Part shown: in pieces, positions 24,451 through 34,191 of the stretch | How positions within the stretch are numbered: the first letter of the stretch is position 1 | How the letters are laid out: the number at the start of each line of letters is the position of its first letter | Notes under the pieces: model-generated | What the model was told of the DNA's origin: nothing | Databases searched by the model: none | What the model saw: the letters and a program-made list of their open reading frames with translations, nothing else | Program-made: the position numbers and the translations under genes | Origin: AP-15 sp963781215 | GTDB taxonomy: Bacteria > Pseudomonadota > Alphaproteobacteria > ATCC43930 > CGMCC-115725 | Length of the DNA stretch: 64,000 nucleotides | Direction: 5' to 3' | NCBI GenBank assembly: GCA_963781215.1 | Contig: CAWAFE010000021.1 | Span: forward strand, 62,001 to 126,000

Positions 24451-26157
24451 TCATATCCTGATCAGGTGGATTTCGATCAGCGGGCGCTTGCCGAAGCGCT
24501 CGTTGAGAACGCGCCGCAGGCTCTTACGGACGGCATCGCGCACCGCCTCGTCGTCGCGGCGTGGCCCGGCCGGCAGCTCGTCGATCGCGCGCTCGACGGC
24601 GGCGCGCAGGGCGGGTGCGGCGGTCTCCGCCGCCGCCGCCTCGACCAGGCCGATGACGCTGACCGCCGGTGGTGCCGCGAGGCGGGCCTGGCGGTCGAGG
24701 ACCAAGGTGGCGATGGCGCTGCCGTTGAACGTGACCCGCCGCCGCTCCTTCAGCGCCTCACCGCCGAGGGGCAGGAGGCCCTTGCCGTCGCTGGCGAGCC
24801 TGCCGACCGGCACCTCGTCGACGATAGTGGCCGTGCCCTTGGCTAGGCGGACCAGGTCGCCGTTCTCGATGATCAACGTCTGGTGGACCTGGCATTCGTC
24901 GGCGAGCCGGGCATGGGCGATCATGTGCCGGGCTTCGCCATGGACCGGGATCGCGATCCGCGGGCGGACCATCTGGTACATGCGCGCCAGCTCGTCCCGC
25001 GCCGGATGCCCGGACACATGGACGAAATGGTCCTGCTCGGTGACGATCTCGGTGCCGAGCCGAGCGAGCGCATTCTGCAATCGGCCGATCGGCTTCTCGT
25101 TGCCGGGGATGATCCGCGACGAGAAGATCACGACATCGCCGGGCTCGAGCACGACGCTCGGATGATCGTCGCGGGCGATGCGGGCGAGTGCTGCGCGCGG
25201 CTCGCCCTGGCTGCCGGTGCAGATCAGCAGGATCCTGTCGCGCGGAATGTAGCCCGCCTCGTCCTCGGTCAAGAACCGCGGGGTCTCTTTGAGATAGCCG
25301 TTTTCGCGCGCGGCCTTTTCGATGCGCCACAGCGACCGGCCGACCAACGCCACGTCGCGGCCGTGCGCGGCGGCGGCATAAGCGATGGTTTCGAGGCGGG
25401 CCACGTTCGAGGCGAAGCAGCCGACCGCGACGCGCGCGTCGTAGCGGCCGACGAGATCGACCAGGGAACGCCGCAGATCGGCCTCGGACCCGGAGGTGCC
25501 CGGCCGCAGCGCGTTCGTGGAATCGCAGATCATCGCGAGGACGCCCTCGTCGCCGAGCCGCTCCAGCGCCGCCTCGTCGGTGGGCTCGCCGACCAGCGGA
25601 TCGGGATCGAGCTTCCAATCCCCGGTATGCAGCACCGTGCCGGCCGGCGTGCGCACGACGACCGCGTTCGGCTCGGGGATCGAATGGGTGAGGGTAATCA
25701 ACTCGAGGTCGAACGGGCCGATCTGAAACCGCCCCGACATCGGCACGACATTGATCTCGACCCTGCTCGCGAGGCCGGCCTCGCCGAGCTTTGCCCGCAG
25801 CACCGAGGCGGTGAACGGGGTCGCCCAAACCGGGCAGCGCAGCTGGTCCCACAGATAGGGGATGGCGCCGATGTGGTCTTCGTGCGCATGCGTTGCGACG
25901 ATCCCCAACAGACGGTCGCGTCGCTCGGCGATAAAGCCGGGGTCGGGCATGACGACATCGAGGCCGGGTTGCGAATCATCGCCGAAGGTCACGCCGCAAT
26001 CGACGATCAACCAGTCGCCCTCATATCCGTAGAGGTTGAGGTTCATGCCGATTTCGCCGGCGCCGCCGAGTGCCGCGAAATAGAGGGCACCGGGATCGTG
26101 CCGGTCCGCCGCGCTGGTGCTGCCTGCTCTGCCCGGTCGCGGGGAAAGATCGTTCAT
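24451..26157 (-). CDS. rnj: Ribonuclease J
   Basis: This 568-residue beta-CASP metallo-beta-lactamase RNase is an RNA 5'-to-3' exonuclease and endonuclease used in mRNA decay. Zinc ligands are in THAHEDHIGAIPYL, with further His and Asp in VLHTGDWKLD. The beta-CASP region includes STNALRPGTSGSE, SGHPARDELARM and IPVHGEARHM. The start ATG at 26157 overlaps the coaX stop in an ATGA arrangement, so the two are translationally coupled. Size and neighbours fit the alphaproteobacterial family. Confidence 0.93.
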   Translation of the reverse strand: MNDLSPRPGRAGSTSAADRHDPGALYFAALGGAGEIGMNLNLYGYEGDWLIVDCGVTFGDDSQPGLDVVMPDPGFIAERRDRLLGIVATHAHEDHIGAIPYLWDQLRCPVWATPFTASVLRAKLGEAGLASRVEINVVPMSGRFQIGPFDLELITLTHSIPEPNAVVVRTPAGTVLHTGDWKLDPDPLVGEPTDEAALERLGDEGVLAMICDSTNALRPGTSGSEADLRRSLVDLVGRYDARVAVGCFASNVARLETIAYAAAAHGRDVALVGRSLWRIEKAARENGYLKETPRFLTEDEAGYIPRDRILLICTGSQGEPRAALARIARDDHPSVVLEPGDVVIFSSRIIPGNEKPIGRLQNALARLGTEIVTEQDHFVHVSGHPARDELARMYQMVRPRIAIPVHGEARHMIAHARLADECQVHQTLIIENGDLVRLAKGTATIVDEVPVGRLASDGKGLLPLGGEALKERRRVTFNGSAIATLVLDRQARLAAPPAVSVIGLVEAAAAETAAPALRAAVERAIDELPAGPRRDDEAVRDAVRKSLRRVLNERFGKRPLIEIHLIRI

Positions 26158-26930
26158 CGGTTCCTGTTCTTGCGGTAGATCAGGCGCAGGCCCCATAGGG
26201 TCAGATCGGGGTCGACCTTGTCGATGGTGTCGGTGGCGCCGGCGAGGAGCGGAGCAAGCCCACCCGTTGCGATCACCGCCATTGCCTCGCCGCGCTCGGC
26301 CCGGATGCGCTGGACGATGCCCTCGATCAGCCCGACATAGCCCCAGAAGACGCCGGACTGCATCGCCGGCACGGTGCTGCGCCCGACCACGCCGGCCGGG
26401 CGGCGGATGCCGATCCGCGGCAATTGTGCCGCCGCCATGTCCAAGGCCCGCAATGACAGGTTGATGCCGGGGGCGATGACGCCGCCGCAGTAATTGCCGA
26501 GGCGATCGACGATGTCGAAGGTCGTCGCCGTGCCGAAATCGAGAACGATCAGCGGCGGCTGATACCGGTCTTGTGCGGCGACCGCATTGGCGACGCGGTC
26601 GGCGCCGACCTGCTCGGCCGGCATGTCGACATCGACGCCGATGCCGAGAAAGCAGTCCGGACGGCCGACGATCAGCGGCTCGTGGCCGAAATAGCGCTGG
26701 CACAGGCGGGTCAGGTTGAAGGTCGCCTCGGGCACGACGCTACCGATGATCGTCGCATCGATGTCGCCGGGCTGAAGGCCGGCGAGCGCCATCAGCTGGG
26801 TCAGCCAGACCGCGTACTCGTCGGCCGTCCGGTTGGGGTTCGTCGACGCGCGCCAGGAGCCCTTCAGCTCGTCCCCGGCATAGACGGCGCAGACCACATT
26901 GGTGTTCCCCAAATCGATGGCGAGCAGCAT
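26154..26930 (-). CDS. coaX: Type III pantothenate kinase
   Basis: This 258-residue enzyme phosphorylates pantothenate, the first step of coenzyme A synthesis. It has the ASKHA phosphate-1 motif DLGNTNVVCAVY and the conserved GADRVANAVAA. The adenosine/phosphate-2 region is IVLDFGTATTFD. It starts 9 bases after birA and overlaps rnj by four bases. Confidence 0.93.
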   Translation of the reverse strand: MLLAIDLGNTNVVCAVYAGDELKGSWRASTNPNRTADEYAVWLTQLMALAGLQPGDIDATIIGSVVPEATFNLTRLCQRYFGHEPLIVGRPDCFLGIGVDVDMPAEQVGADRVANAVAAQDRYQPPLIVLDFGTATTFDIVDRLGNYCGGVIAPGINLSLRALDMAAAQLPRIGIRRPAGVVGRSTVPAMQSGVFWGYVGLIEGIVQRIRAERGEAMAVIATGGLAPLLAGATDTIDKVDPDLTLWGLRLIYRKNRNR

Positions 26931-26939
26931 GGCGCCTCG

Positions 26940-27701
26940 CTAGCCCCGGGCCGGAAAGATTTCGCCGGCTGAGATGCGGCGATGCCCGCCCGAGGTGTCG
27001 AGCAGCAGAGCGCCCTGCTGATCTATATCGAGGAACCGGCCGTGCAAGGTGGCGGTGTCGAGACGGACCAAGATCGGCTCGCCGAGGGAGACGGCGCGCG
27101 CCCGCCACGCCGTCCGGATCGGCGCGAAGCCCTCCTTGCGCCAGTGTTGCGTCCAGGATCGGAAATGGTGGGCGAACGCTTCGAGCATGGCCGCCGGTTC
27201 GATCCCGGTCGCGCCTTCCGCGGCGGCCGAAGTCGCCGGAAACTCCGTATCGGGCGGCGACGCGGCGAGGTTGACGCCGACGCCGACGACGACAAAGGCC
27301 AGGGCGCTCCCGGCTCCTGTCTCCGATTCGAGCAGGATCCCGGCGATCTTGCGGCCGCCGGTCAGCACGTCGTTCGGCCATTTGTAGGCGAGGGGATGAA
27401 GCGCCGGGACGAGCTCGCCGAGGGCGCCGCCGACCGCAAGGGCCGCGACAAAGCCGAGTTGTGCGGCCCGATCCGCCGGACAAATCGGCCGCAGGACAAG
27501 CGAGAGATAGAGGTTGCCCGGTGGCGACACCCAGGCCCGGCCACGCCGCCCGCGCCCGGCGGTCTGCTCGCGCGCCCACACCAGGGTCCCCTCTTCCGCC
27601 CCGGCGCGGGCAAGGCGCCTGGCCTCGTCGTTGGTGCTGCCGACCGTGCCGCAGGAGATTAGCCGATAGCCCTCGCCGAGCCGCGGCGGCAACGGGATCA
27701 C
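26940..27701 (-). CDS. birA: Biotin-[acetyl-CoA-carboxylase] ligase, class I
   Basis: This 253-residue enzyme attaches biotin to carrier proteins such as the acetyl-CoA carboxylase BCCP. The catalytic loop GRGRRGR, the ATP-binding KWPNDVL and the C-terminal SH3-like domain are present. No N-terminal HTH is seen, so it does not act as a repressor. The GTG at 27701 overlaps the nuoN stop, tying it to the complex I operon. Confidence 0.92.
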   Translation of the reverse strand: MIPLPPRLGEGYRLISCGTVGSTNDEARRLARAGAEEGTLVWAREQTAGRGRRGRAWVSPPGNLYLSLVLRPICPADRAAQLGFVAALAVGGALGELVPALHPLAYKWPNDVLTGGRKIAGILLESETGAGSALAFVVVGVGVNLAASPPDTEFPATSAAAEGATGIEPAAMLEAFAHHFRSWTQHWRKEGFAPIRTAWRARAVSLGEPILVRLDTATLHGRFLDIDQQGALLLDTSGGHRRISAGEIFPARG

Positions 27702-29149
27702 GGCAGGAACAGCGCCGAAGCCGCCGCCTCGGCGCCGCCGACGATCGGTCCCGGGAACAGGAAAAAGAGCATCGTCACGACCGCGGTCACGAGCAGCACG
27801 CCCTTGAGCTCGGTTGCGATCGGGCGATCGAAGGCGCCCGCTCCCTCGTCGAAATACATGACCTTGACGACGCGCAGGTAGTAGACCGCGCCGACGACGC
27901 TGGTGACGACGCCGATCACGGCGAGCCCGAAGAGCTTGGCGTCGATCGCGGCGAGGAAGATGTAGAGCTTGGCGAAGAAGCCGGCGGTCGGCGGGATCCC
28001 GGTCAGGGCGAACATGAAGATCGCCAATGCCAAGGCCAGCGCTGGCTGCGAGCGCGAGAGGCCGGCGAGGTCCGAGATCTCCTCGAGCATACGTCCCTGC
28101 CGGCGCATGCACAGGATGACCCCCCAGGCGCCGAGGTTCATGAACAGATAGATCGCCAGATAGACGAGCACGCCGCGAATCCCGGCCGCCGTGCCGGTGG
28201 TGAGGCCGATCAGCGCATAGCCGACATGGCCGATCGAGCTGTAGGCCATCAACCGCTTGATGTTGGTCTGGGCGATCGCGGCGACCGCGCCGAACACCAT
28301 GGAGGCGATCGACAAAAAGACGATGATCTGGCGCCATTCCTCGATCAGCGGCCCGAACGGCTCGAGCATGAAGCGCAGGAACAAGGCCAGCGCCGCCATC
28401 TTGGGGGCGACAGCGAAGAACGCGGCGACCGGGGTCGGGGCGCCCTCGTAGACATCTGGGGTCCACATGTGGAACGGCACCGCGGACACCTTGAAGGCGA
28501 GGCCGACGATGACAAAGGCGAGGCCGACGATCAGCCCGGTCGAGGCCGGCCCGCCGCCCGCGAGCATCCTGGCGAGCTCGGCGAAGGCGGTGGTGCCGGT
28601 AAAGCCGTAGACGAGCGAGGCGCCGTAGAGCAGCATGCCCGAGGACAGCCCACCGAGGACGAAGTATTTGAGCCCGGCCTCGCTCGACCGCACCGATTCG
28701 CGGTTGAAGCTGGCGACGACGTAGAGCGACAGGTTTTGGAGCTCGAGCCCGACATAGAGGGTGATCAGGTCGTTGGCCGAGATCATCACCATCATGCCGG
28801 TCGTCGCCAGCAGCACCAGGACCGGGAACTCGAAGCGCGCGATCCCCTCGTCTTCGTTGTAGCGGATCGCCATTAGGATCGCCGCGGCCGAGCCGATCAG
28901 CACCAGCGCCTTCATAAAGACGGCAAAGGCGTCGGTGACGAACATGCCGTAAAAGCTGACGCGCCGCCCGCCGCCGCCGAGCTGGGCGACGACCAGGACG
29001 AGGATCAGCACGGTGATCGCGAGCCAGGAGACGAGCCGGGCCGAGCGCTCGCCGCGCAGCACGCCCAGGATCAGCAGCACCATCGCCGCGGCGGCGAGGA
29101 TCATCTCCGGCAACGCCGGCGAGAAGTCGGGGATCGGCAAAGGCGGCAT
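27698..29149 (-). CDS. nuoN: NADH-quinone oxidoreductase subunit N
   Basis: This 483-residue proton-pumping antiporter-like subunit has 14 hydrophobic helices and the conserved loop EGAPTPVAAFFAVAPKMAALAL. It lies in the inner membrane and, with NuoL and NuoM, forms the distal proton channel. It overlaps birA by four bases and follows nuoM by one base. Confidence 0.95.
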   Translation of the reverse strand: MPPLPIPDFSPALPEMILAAAAMVLLILGVLRGERSARLVSWLAITVLILVLVVAQLGGGGRRVSFYGMFVTDAFAVFMKALVLIGSAAAILMAIRYNEDEGIARFEFPVLVLLATTGMMVMISANDLITLYVGLELQNLSLYVVASFNRESVRSSEAGLKYFVLGGLSSGMLLYGASLVYGFTGTTAFAELARMLAGGGPASTGLIVGLAFVIVGLAFKVSAVPFHMWTPDVYEGAPTPVAAFFAVAPKMAALALFLRFMLEPFGPLIEEWRQIIVFLSIASMVFGAVAAIAQTNIKRLMAYSSIGHVGYALIGLTTGTAAGIRGVLVYLAIYLFMNLGAWGVILCMRRQGRMLEEISDLAGLSRSQPALALALAIFMFALTGIPPTAGFFAKLYIFLAAIDAKLFGLAVIGVVTSVVGAVYYLRVVKVMYFDEGAGAFDRPIATELKGVLLVTAVVTMLFFLFPGPIVGGAEAAASALFLP

Positions 29150-29150
29150 C

Positions 29151-30677
29151 TTAGGGCAGGCTCGCGCGGCGCAGCCCGGCGGCGTCAGTGGCGGCGTTGA
29201 CCTGCTTGACCAGGTGATCGACCGAAGCCTGGATCGGCGTCAGGAATGAGCTCGGATAGAACCCCATCCACAGCACCAGCAGCAGCAAGGGCGCGAACAC
29301 CAGCTTCTCGCGCGGGCTCAGATCGAGGATGTCGCGCAGATCGGCGCGGGTGAGCGTACCGTATATGACGCGGCGGTAGAGGTAGAGCATATAGGCGACG
29401 CCGAGGAACAGTGCCGTCGCCGCTAGGGTGCATTCGAGGGTGCTGACCCGAAAGGTGCCGAGCAGGATCAAGAACTCGCCGACAAAGCCGCTGGTGCCGG
29501 GAAGCCCGACCGCCGCCAGGGTGAACGCCATGAAGACGAAGGCATAGGCCGGCATGCGATGGACGAGCCCGCCGAACCGCGCGATCTCGTGCGTGTGCAG
29601 ACGGTCGTAGAGGACGCCAACGCAGAGAAAAAGGGCGGCCGAGACGAGCCCGTGGCTCAGCATCTGGATTACCGCTCCCTGCATCGCCTCGCTGGTCAGA
29701 GCGAAAGTGCCCATCGTCACGAAGCCCATATGGGCGATCGACGAATATGCGACGAGCTTCTTCATGTCGGTTTGCGCGAGCGCCACCAGCGAGGTGTAGA
29801 TCACCGCGATGGCGCTGAGGATGAAAATCAGCGGCGTAAAATAATGCGAAGCGAGCGGGAACATCGGCAATGAGAAGCGGATGAAGCCGTAGCCGCCGAG
29901 CTTCAACAGAATGCCGGCGAGGATGACCGAGCCAGCGGTCGGTGCCTCGACATGCGCGTCGGGGAGCCAGGTGTGGACTGGCCACATCGGGACCTTGATC
30001 GCAAAGGACGCGAAAAACGCTAACCACAGCCATTTCTGCAAGGCCAGTGGGAACAGTTCGGCATGGTTCAGCGCATACTCGATGTCGGTCGTCCCGGTCT
30101 GGAAATAGACCGCCAGCACCGCGAGCAGCATCAGCACCGAGCCCAACAGCGTATAAAGGAAAAACTTGAACGCAGCGTAGATCCGGTTCGACCCGCCCCA
30201 AATGCCGATGATCAAGAACATCGGGACCAGCACGCCCTCGAAAAATACATAGAAGACGATGAAGTCGAGGGCGCAAAATATCCCGACCATCAGCGTTTCC
30301 AGAACGAGAAACGCGATCATGAATTCCTTGACTCGGACCTGGATGACCTTCCAGGCGGAGACGATCGACAGCAAGGTTAGCAGGGTCGACAGCAGGATGA
30401 AAAATAGCGAGATGCCGTCGATCCCCATGTGGTAGCTGAACTTGAAGCCGCCGAGGGTGACCCAATCCGACCGCTCGACGAATTGGAACGCGGCGGTATT
30501 GGGATCGAACTCGATCCACAGCAGGAGCGACAGGGCAAAGACGATCAACGAGGTCCACAGCGCAATGTTGCGCGCATTGCGGGCGACGACCGCCTCCTCG
30601 CCACGCGCCAGCATGATGAAGGCGGCGCCGACCAGCGGCAGGAACGTCACCAGCGACAGGAGCGGCCAGTGGCTCAC
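29151..30677 (-). CDS. nuoM: NADH-quinone oxidoreductase subunit M
   Basis: This 508-residue antiporter-like membrane subunit pumps protons. It has the signature KVPMWPVHTWLPDAHVEAPT and the LGGYGFIRFSLPMFP helix, with the Glu/Lys chain positions of the family. It follows nuoL by 16 bases. Confidence 0.96.
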   Translation of the reverse strand: MSHWPLLSLVTFLPLVGAAFIMLARGEEAVVARNARNIALWTSLIVFALSLLLWIEFDPNTAAFQFVERSDWVTLGGFKFSYHMGIDGISLFFILLSTLLTLLSIVSAWKVIQVRVKEFMIAFLVLETLMVGIFCALDFIVFYVFFEGVLVPMFLIIGIWGGSNRIYAAFKFFLYTLLGSVLMLLAVLAVYFQTGTTDIEYALNHAELFPLALQKWLWLAFFASFAIKVPMWPVHTWLPDAHVEAPTAGSVILAGILLKLGGYGFIRFSLPMFPLASHYFTPLIFILSAIAVIYTSLVALAQTDMKKLVAYSSIAHMGFVTMGTFALTSEAMQGAVIQMLSHGLVSAALFLCVGVLYDRLHTHEIARFGGLVHRMPAYAFVFMAFTLAAVGLPGTSGFVGEFLILLGTFRVSTLECTLAATALFLGVAYMLYLYRRVIYGTLTRADLRDILDLSPREKLVFAPLLLLVLWMGFYPSSFLTPIQASVDHLVKQVNAATDAAGLRRASLP

Positions 30678-30693
30678 CGCGACGGCCCCATCC

Positions 30694-32619
30694 TCACCGC
30701 GGCACCAGGTACCAGGTTACCAGCGCCACGAGGCCGATCATCATGACAAAAGCGTAGTGGTAGACGTAGCCTGTCTGGAGCCGGCTCGCCTGCCGCGCCA
30801 GATCACGGGTCATCGCCGAGACCCCGTCGGGCCCGAGCCCGTCGATGACGGCGCCGTCGCCGGACTTCCACAGCCCGTCGCCGAGCGCAAACGCGGTACG
30901 GATGAACACCCAGTCGTAGAGCTCGTCGAAATACCACTTGTTCACCAGGAACAGGTAGAGCGCGCGCAGGCTCTGGGCGAGCCGCACCGGGATCCTCGGG
31001 TCGACGATGTAGAAGACATAGGCGACGGCGATGCCGGCGATGCCGAAGACCAGCGGCATGTAGCGAACGACAACCGGGATCTCTTCCATCGCCGCGAGCG
31101 AATTGTACTGCGGCAGGACAAAGATCGAGCTTTTCCAAAAGCCGGCGTGGTCATGACCGACAAAGAAGTCGTAGCCGAGCCAGCCGAAGCAGGCGGCGCC
31201 GACGGCCAGCACGATCAGCGGGATCAGCATCACCCACGGCGCCTCGTGGGCATGGTGCATCGTCTCCTCGTCGGCGCGCGGCTCGCCATGAAAGGTCACG
31301 AACATCACGCGCGCGATGTAGAAGGCGGTCATGAACGCCGCCAGGGTGCCGAGGCACCAGCCGTAGCGGCCGACCGCGGTCCCCGAAGCCCAGGCGGCAT
31401 CGAGGATCGTGTCCTTCGAGTAATAACCGGAAAAGAACGGAATTGCGCTCAGCGACAGCGCGCCGACCCACATCGTCGCATAGGTGACCGGGATCTTGCG
31501 CCACAGCCCGCCCATCCGGCGCATGTCCTGCTCGCCGCCCATGGCATGGATCACCGCCCCGCAGCACAGGAACAACAGGCCCTTGAAGAAGGCGTGGGTG
31601 AAGAGGTGAAAGATGCCGGCGGCATAGGCGGAGACGCCGGCGGCGACGAACATGTAGCCGAGCTGGCTGCAGGTCGAATAGGCAACGACCTTCTTGATGT
31701 CGTTCTGCACCATGGCGATGCTGGCGGCGAAGATCGCCGTCGTCCCGCCGATCACGCCGACTACGGCGAGTGCCGTCGGCGCATATTCGAAGATCGGCGA
31801 CATTCGGGCGACCATGAAGACGCCCGCCGTCACCATCGTCGCCGCATGGATTAGCGCGGAGACCGGTGTGGGGCCTTCCATCGCGTCGGGGAGCCAGGTG
31901 TGCAGCGGGATTTGCGCCGATTTCCCCATCGCGCCGATGAACAGCAGGATGCCGATCAGGGCGAGGCTGTCGACCTGCCAGCCGAGAAAATCCATCGTCG
32001 TGCCGGCCACGCCCGGCACCTTGCCGAAGACCGTGCCGAAGTCGAGGCTGCCGAACATCACGAAGACGGCGAAGATCCCGAGGGCAAAGCCGAAATCGCC
32101 GACCCGGTTGACGACGAAGGCCTTGATCGCAGCGGCATTGGCCGCAGGTCGGTCGTACCAGAAACCGACCAAGAGATAGGACATCAGGCCGACGCCTTCC
32201 CAGCCAAAGAACAGCTGCACGAAGTCGTTGGCCGTCACCAGGGCCAGCATGGCGAAGGTGAACAGGCTCATATACGCCATGAAGCGCGGGATCGACGGAT
32301 CTTCGGCCATGTAGCCGATCGAATAGACGTGGATCACCGCCGAGAGGACGGTCACCGTGACCAGCATGACGCCGCTCAAGGTGTCGAGCCGGATCGACCA
32401 GGCGACATCGACCCCGCCGGCGACGATCCAGGTCGCGAGCGGGATCACCCGCGGGCCCTCGGCGGCGAGGATGTCGAGGAACACCGGGATCGACAACGCC
32501 GCTGCCAGGATCAGCGCGCCGCAAGTGACGAGCTGTGCGCCGCGGTCGCCGATGGCGCGGCCGAAAAAGCCGGCGACGATCGCGCCGAAAAGCGGCAGGA
32601 AGACGATGGCGACGGCCAC
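30694..32619 (-). CDS. nuoL: NADH-quinone oxidoreductase subunit L
   Basis: This 641-residue antiporter-like subunit carries the long amphipathic lateral helix at its C-terminus. The signature is SAQIPLHTWLPDAMEGPTPV, followed by SALIHAATMVTAGVFM. It works at the distal end of the membrane arm. It starts four bases after nuoK. Confidence 0.96.
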   Translation of the reverse strand: MAVAIVFLPLFGAIVAGFFGRAIGDRGAQLVTCGALILAAALSIPVFLDILAAEGPRVIPLATWIVAGGVDVAWSIRLDTLSGVMLVTVTVLSAVIHVYSIGYMAEDPSIPRFMAYMSLFTFAMLALVTANDFVQLFFGWEGVGLMSYLLVGFWYDRPAANAAAIKAFVVNRVGDFGFALGIFAVFVMFGSLDFGTVFGKVPGVAGTTMDFLGWQVDSLALIGILLFIGAMGKSAQIPLHTWLPDAMEGPTPVSALIHAATMVTAGVFMVARMSPIFEYAPTALAVVGVIGGTTAIFAASIAMVQNDIKKVVAYSTCSQLGYMFVAAGVSAYAAGIFHLFTHAFFKGLLFLCCGAVIHAMGGEQDMRRMGGLWRKIPVTYATMWVGALSLSAIPFFSGYYSKDTILDAAWASGTAVGRYGWCLGTLAAFMTAFYIARVMFVTFHGEPRADEETMHHAHEAPWVMLIPLIVLAVGAACFGWLGYDFFVGHDHAGFWKSSIFVLPQYNSLAAMEEIPVVVRYMPLVFGIAGIAVAYVFYIVDPRIPVRLAQSLRALYLFLVNKWYFDELYDWVFIRTAFALGDGLWKSGDGAVIDGLGPDGVSAMTRDLARQASRLQTGYVYHYAFVMMIGLVALVTWYLVPR

Positions 32620-32623
32620 GGCC

Positions 32624-32935
32624 TCAGCCCTTCATCATGTTGATGTCGTCGACCCCGATCGTCCCCCGGATGCGGAAATAGACGACGAGGATGGCAAGGC
32701 CGATCGCCGCCTCCGCCGCCGCCACTGTCAGCACGAACATGGCAAAGGCCTGCCCGACCAGATCGTTCAGAAACACCGAGAAGGCCACGAAGTTGATGTT
32801 GACTGCCAGCAGCATCAGCTCGATCGACATCAGGATGATGATGATGTTCTTGCGATTGAGGAAGATGCCGAAGATCCCGAGCGTGAACAGGATCGCGGCG
32901 ACGGTCAGGTAGTGGGCGAGCCCGATTGCCATCAT
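32624..32935 (-). CDS. nuoK: NADH-quinone oxidoreductase subunit K
   Basis: This 103-residue, three-helix membrane subunit contains the conserved glutamates of the MSIELMLLAVNINFV and AAAEAAIGLAILV helices, used in proton transfer. Two adjacent ATG codons exist (32935 and 32932). Either gives a normal length, and both overlap the nuoJ stop. Confidence 0.95.
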   Translation of the reverse strand: MMAIGLAHYLTVAAILFTLGIFGIFLNRKNIIIILMSIELMLLAVNINFVAFSVFLNDLVGQAFAMFVLTVAAAEAAIGLAILVVYFRIRGTIGVDDINMMKG

Positions 32936-33543
32936 CCGCCCCCGCCGATGGGGATTTTGATGATCTCGACCGACTGCGCGCGGGTGCGGGCGAGCTGAGC
33001 CGAGATTGATTGCCGCCGGGCGTCGGGGCGATGGCGCAACGTCAGGACGATCGCCCCGATCATGGCGACCAGCAGGATCAGCCCCGCGCCTTGAAAGGCG
33101 AAGAGATAGCGGGTGTAGAGAATATCGCCGAGCGCCCGAGTGTTGTCGAGGGCCACACCCCCCGCCGGCGGTGCCGCCGCGGCCGGCCCGCCCGGGACCA
33201 ATGCCCAGCTGCCAACGACAAGCACGAGCTCGGCCAGCAGGATCAGCCCGACCAGCGCGCCGACCGGCAGGTAGCGTACGAAGCCGCTGCGCAATTGCAC
33301 GAAATCGATGTCGAGCATCATAACGACGAAGAGAAACAGGACCGCCACTGCCCCGACATAGACGATGACGAGGATCATCGCCAGAAACTCCGCCCCGATC
33401 AGCACGAAGAGCCCGGCGGCATTGAAGAAGGCGAGGATCAAAAACAGCACCGAATGCACCGGGTTGCGCGCCGAGACGACCATCACCCCGGACGCCACGG
33501 CGACAGCGGCGAAGATATAGAACAGGACAGCTTGAAGGATCAT
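32932..33543 (-). CDS. nuoJ: NADH-quinone oxidoreductase subunit J
   Basis: This 203-residue, five-helix membrane subunit has the conserved helix IGAEFLAMILVIVYVGAVAV. A Pro/Ala/Gly-rich loop (VPGGPAAAAPPAGGVA) between helices 4 and 5 is usual for the family. It is separated from nuoI by a 133-base spacer holding a hairpin. Confidence 0.94.
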   Translation of the reverse strand: MILQAVLFYIFAAVAVASGVMVVSARNPVHSVLFLILAFFNAAGLFVLIGAEFLAMILVIVYVGAVAVLFLFVVMMLDIDFVQLRSGFVRYLPVGALVGLILLAELVLVVGSWALVPGGPAAAAPPAGGVALDNTRALGDILYTRYLFAFQGAGLILLVAMIGAIVLTLRHRPDARRQSISAQLARTRAQSVEIIKIPIGGGG

Positions 33544-33612
33544 CGGCGCCCCTTGCCGAGTTCGCCACAGGCTGCCGGTGCCGGCCCCCTCGCCCACGCT
33601 GCCGCGGGTCCC

Positions 33613-33640
33613 TCCCTCCCCCGTGAGCATTGGGGAGGGA
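33613..33640. repeat. GC-rich hairpin between nuoI and nuoJ
   Basis: A perfect 9-base stem, TCCCTCCCC with GGGGAGGGA, closes a 10-base loop. It is followed by ACAGGGAGG. It lies within the only sizeable gap in the nuo operon and resembles dispersed alphaproteobacterial repeats. It might influence transcription or mRNA stability between nuoI and nuoJ. Confidence 0.5.
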
Positions 33641-33676
33641 CAGGGAGGTGGCGCCTTGATGCCTTACCCATTCCGG

Positions 33677-34165
33677 TCACCGATAGGGCGCGTCGAGCGC
33701 CAGGTTCTTGGCGATCTGGGCCTCCCAGCGGTCGCCGTTATCGAGCAGCTTTTGCTTGTCGTAGAACAGCTCCTCCCGGGTTTCGGCGGCGAACTCGAAA
33801 TTCGGGCCTTGGACGATCGCGTCGACCGGGCAGGCTTCCTGGCAGTAGCCGCAATAGATGCACTTTGTCATGTCGATGTCGTAGCGCGTCGTGCGCCGGC
33901 TGCCGTCCTCGCGCGGCTCGGCCTCGATCGTGATCGCGAGCGCCGGGCAGATCGCCTCGCACAATTTGCAGGCGATGCAGCGCTCCTCGCCGTTAGGGTA
34001 GCGCCGCAGCGCATGCTCGCCGCGGAAGCGGGAGCTGAGCGGCCCCTTCTCGTGGGGGTAGTTGACCGTGACCGGCCGCCTGAACATGTAGCGCAAGGTC
34101 AGCCCAAGCCCCGACAGAAGCTCGGTCAGCAGCAGACCGCGGGCGCTGCGTTCGAGAAATGCCAT
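33677..34165 (-). CDS. nuoI: NADH-quinone oxidoreductase subunit I
   Basis: This 162-residue ferredoxin-like subunit carries two 4Fe-4S clusters. Cysteines 63/66/69/73 and 102/105/108/112 are all present. The ATG at 34165 follows GGAGGATCAATCG and gives the usual length. Confidence 0.96.
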   Translation of the reverse strand: MAFLERSARGLLLTELLSGLGLTLRYMFRRPVTVNYPHEKGPLSSRFRGEHALRRYPNGEERCIACKLCEAICPALAITIEAEPREDGSRRTTRYDIDMTKCIYCGYCQEACPVDAIVQGPNFEFAAETREELFYDKQKLLDNGDRWEAQIAKNLALDAPYR

Positions 34166-34191
34166 CGATTGATCCTCCGCCCCTCGGTCGG

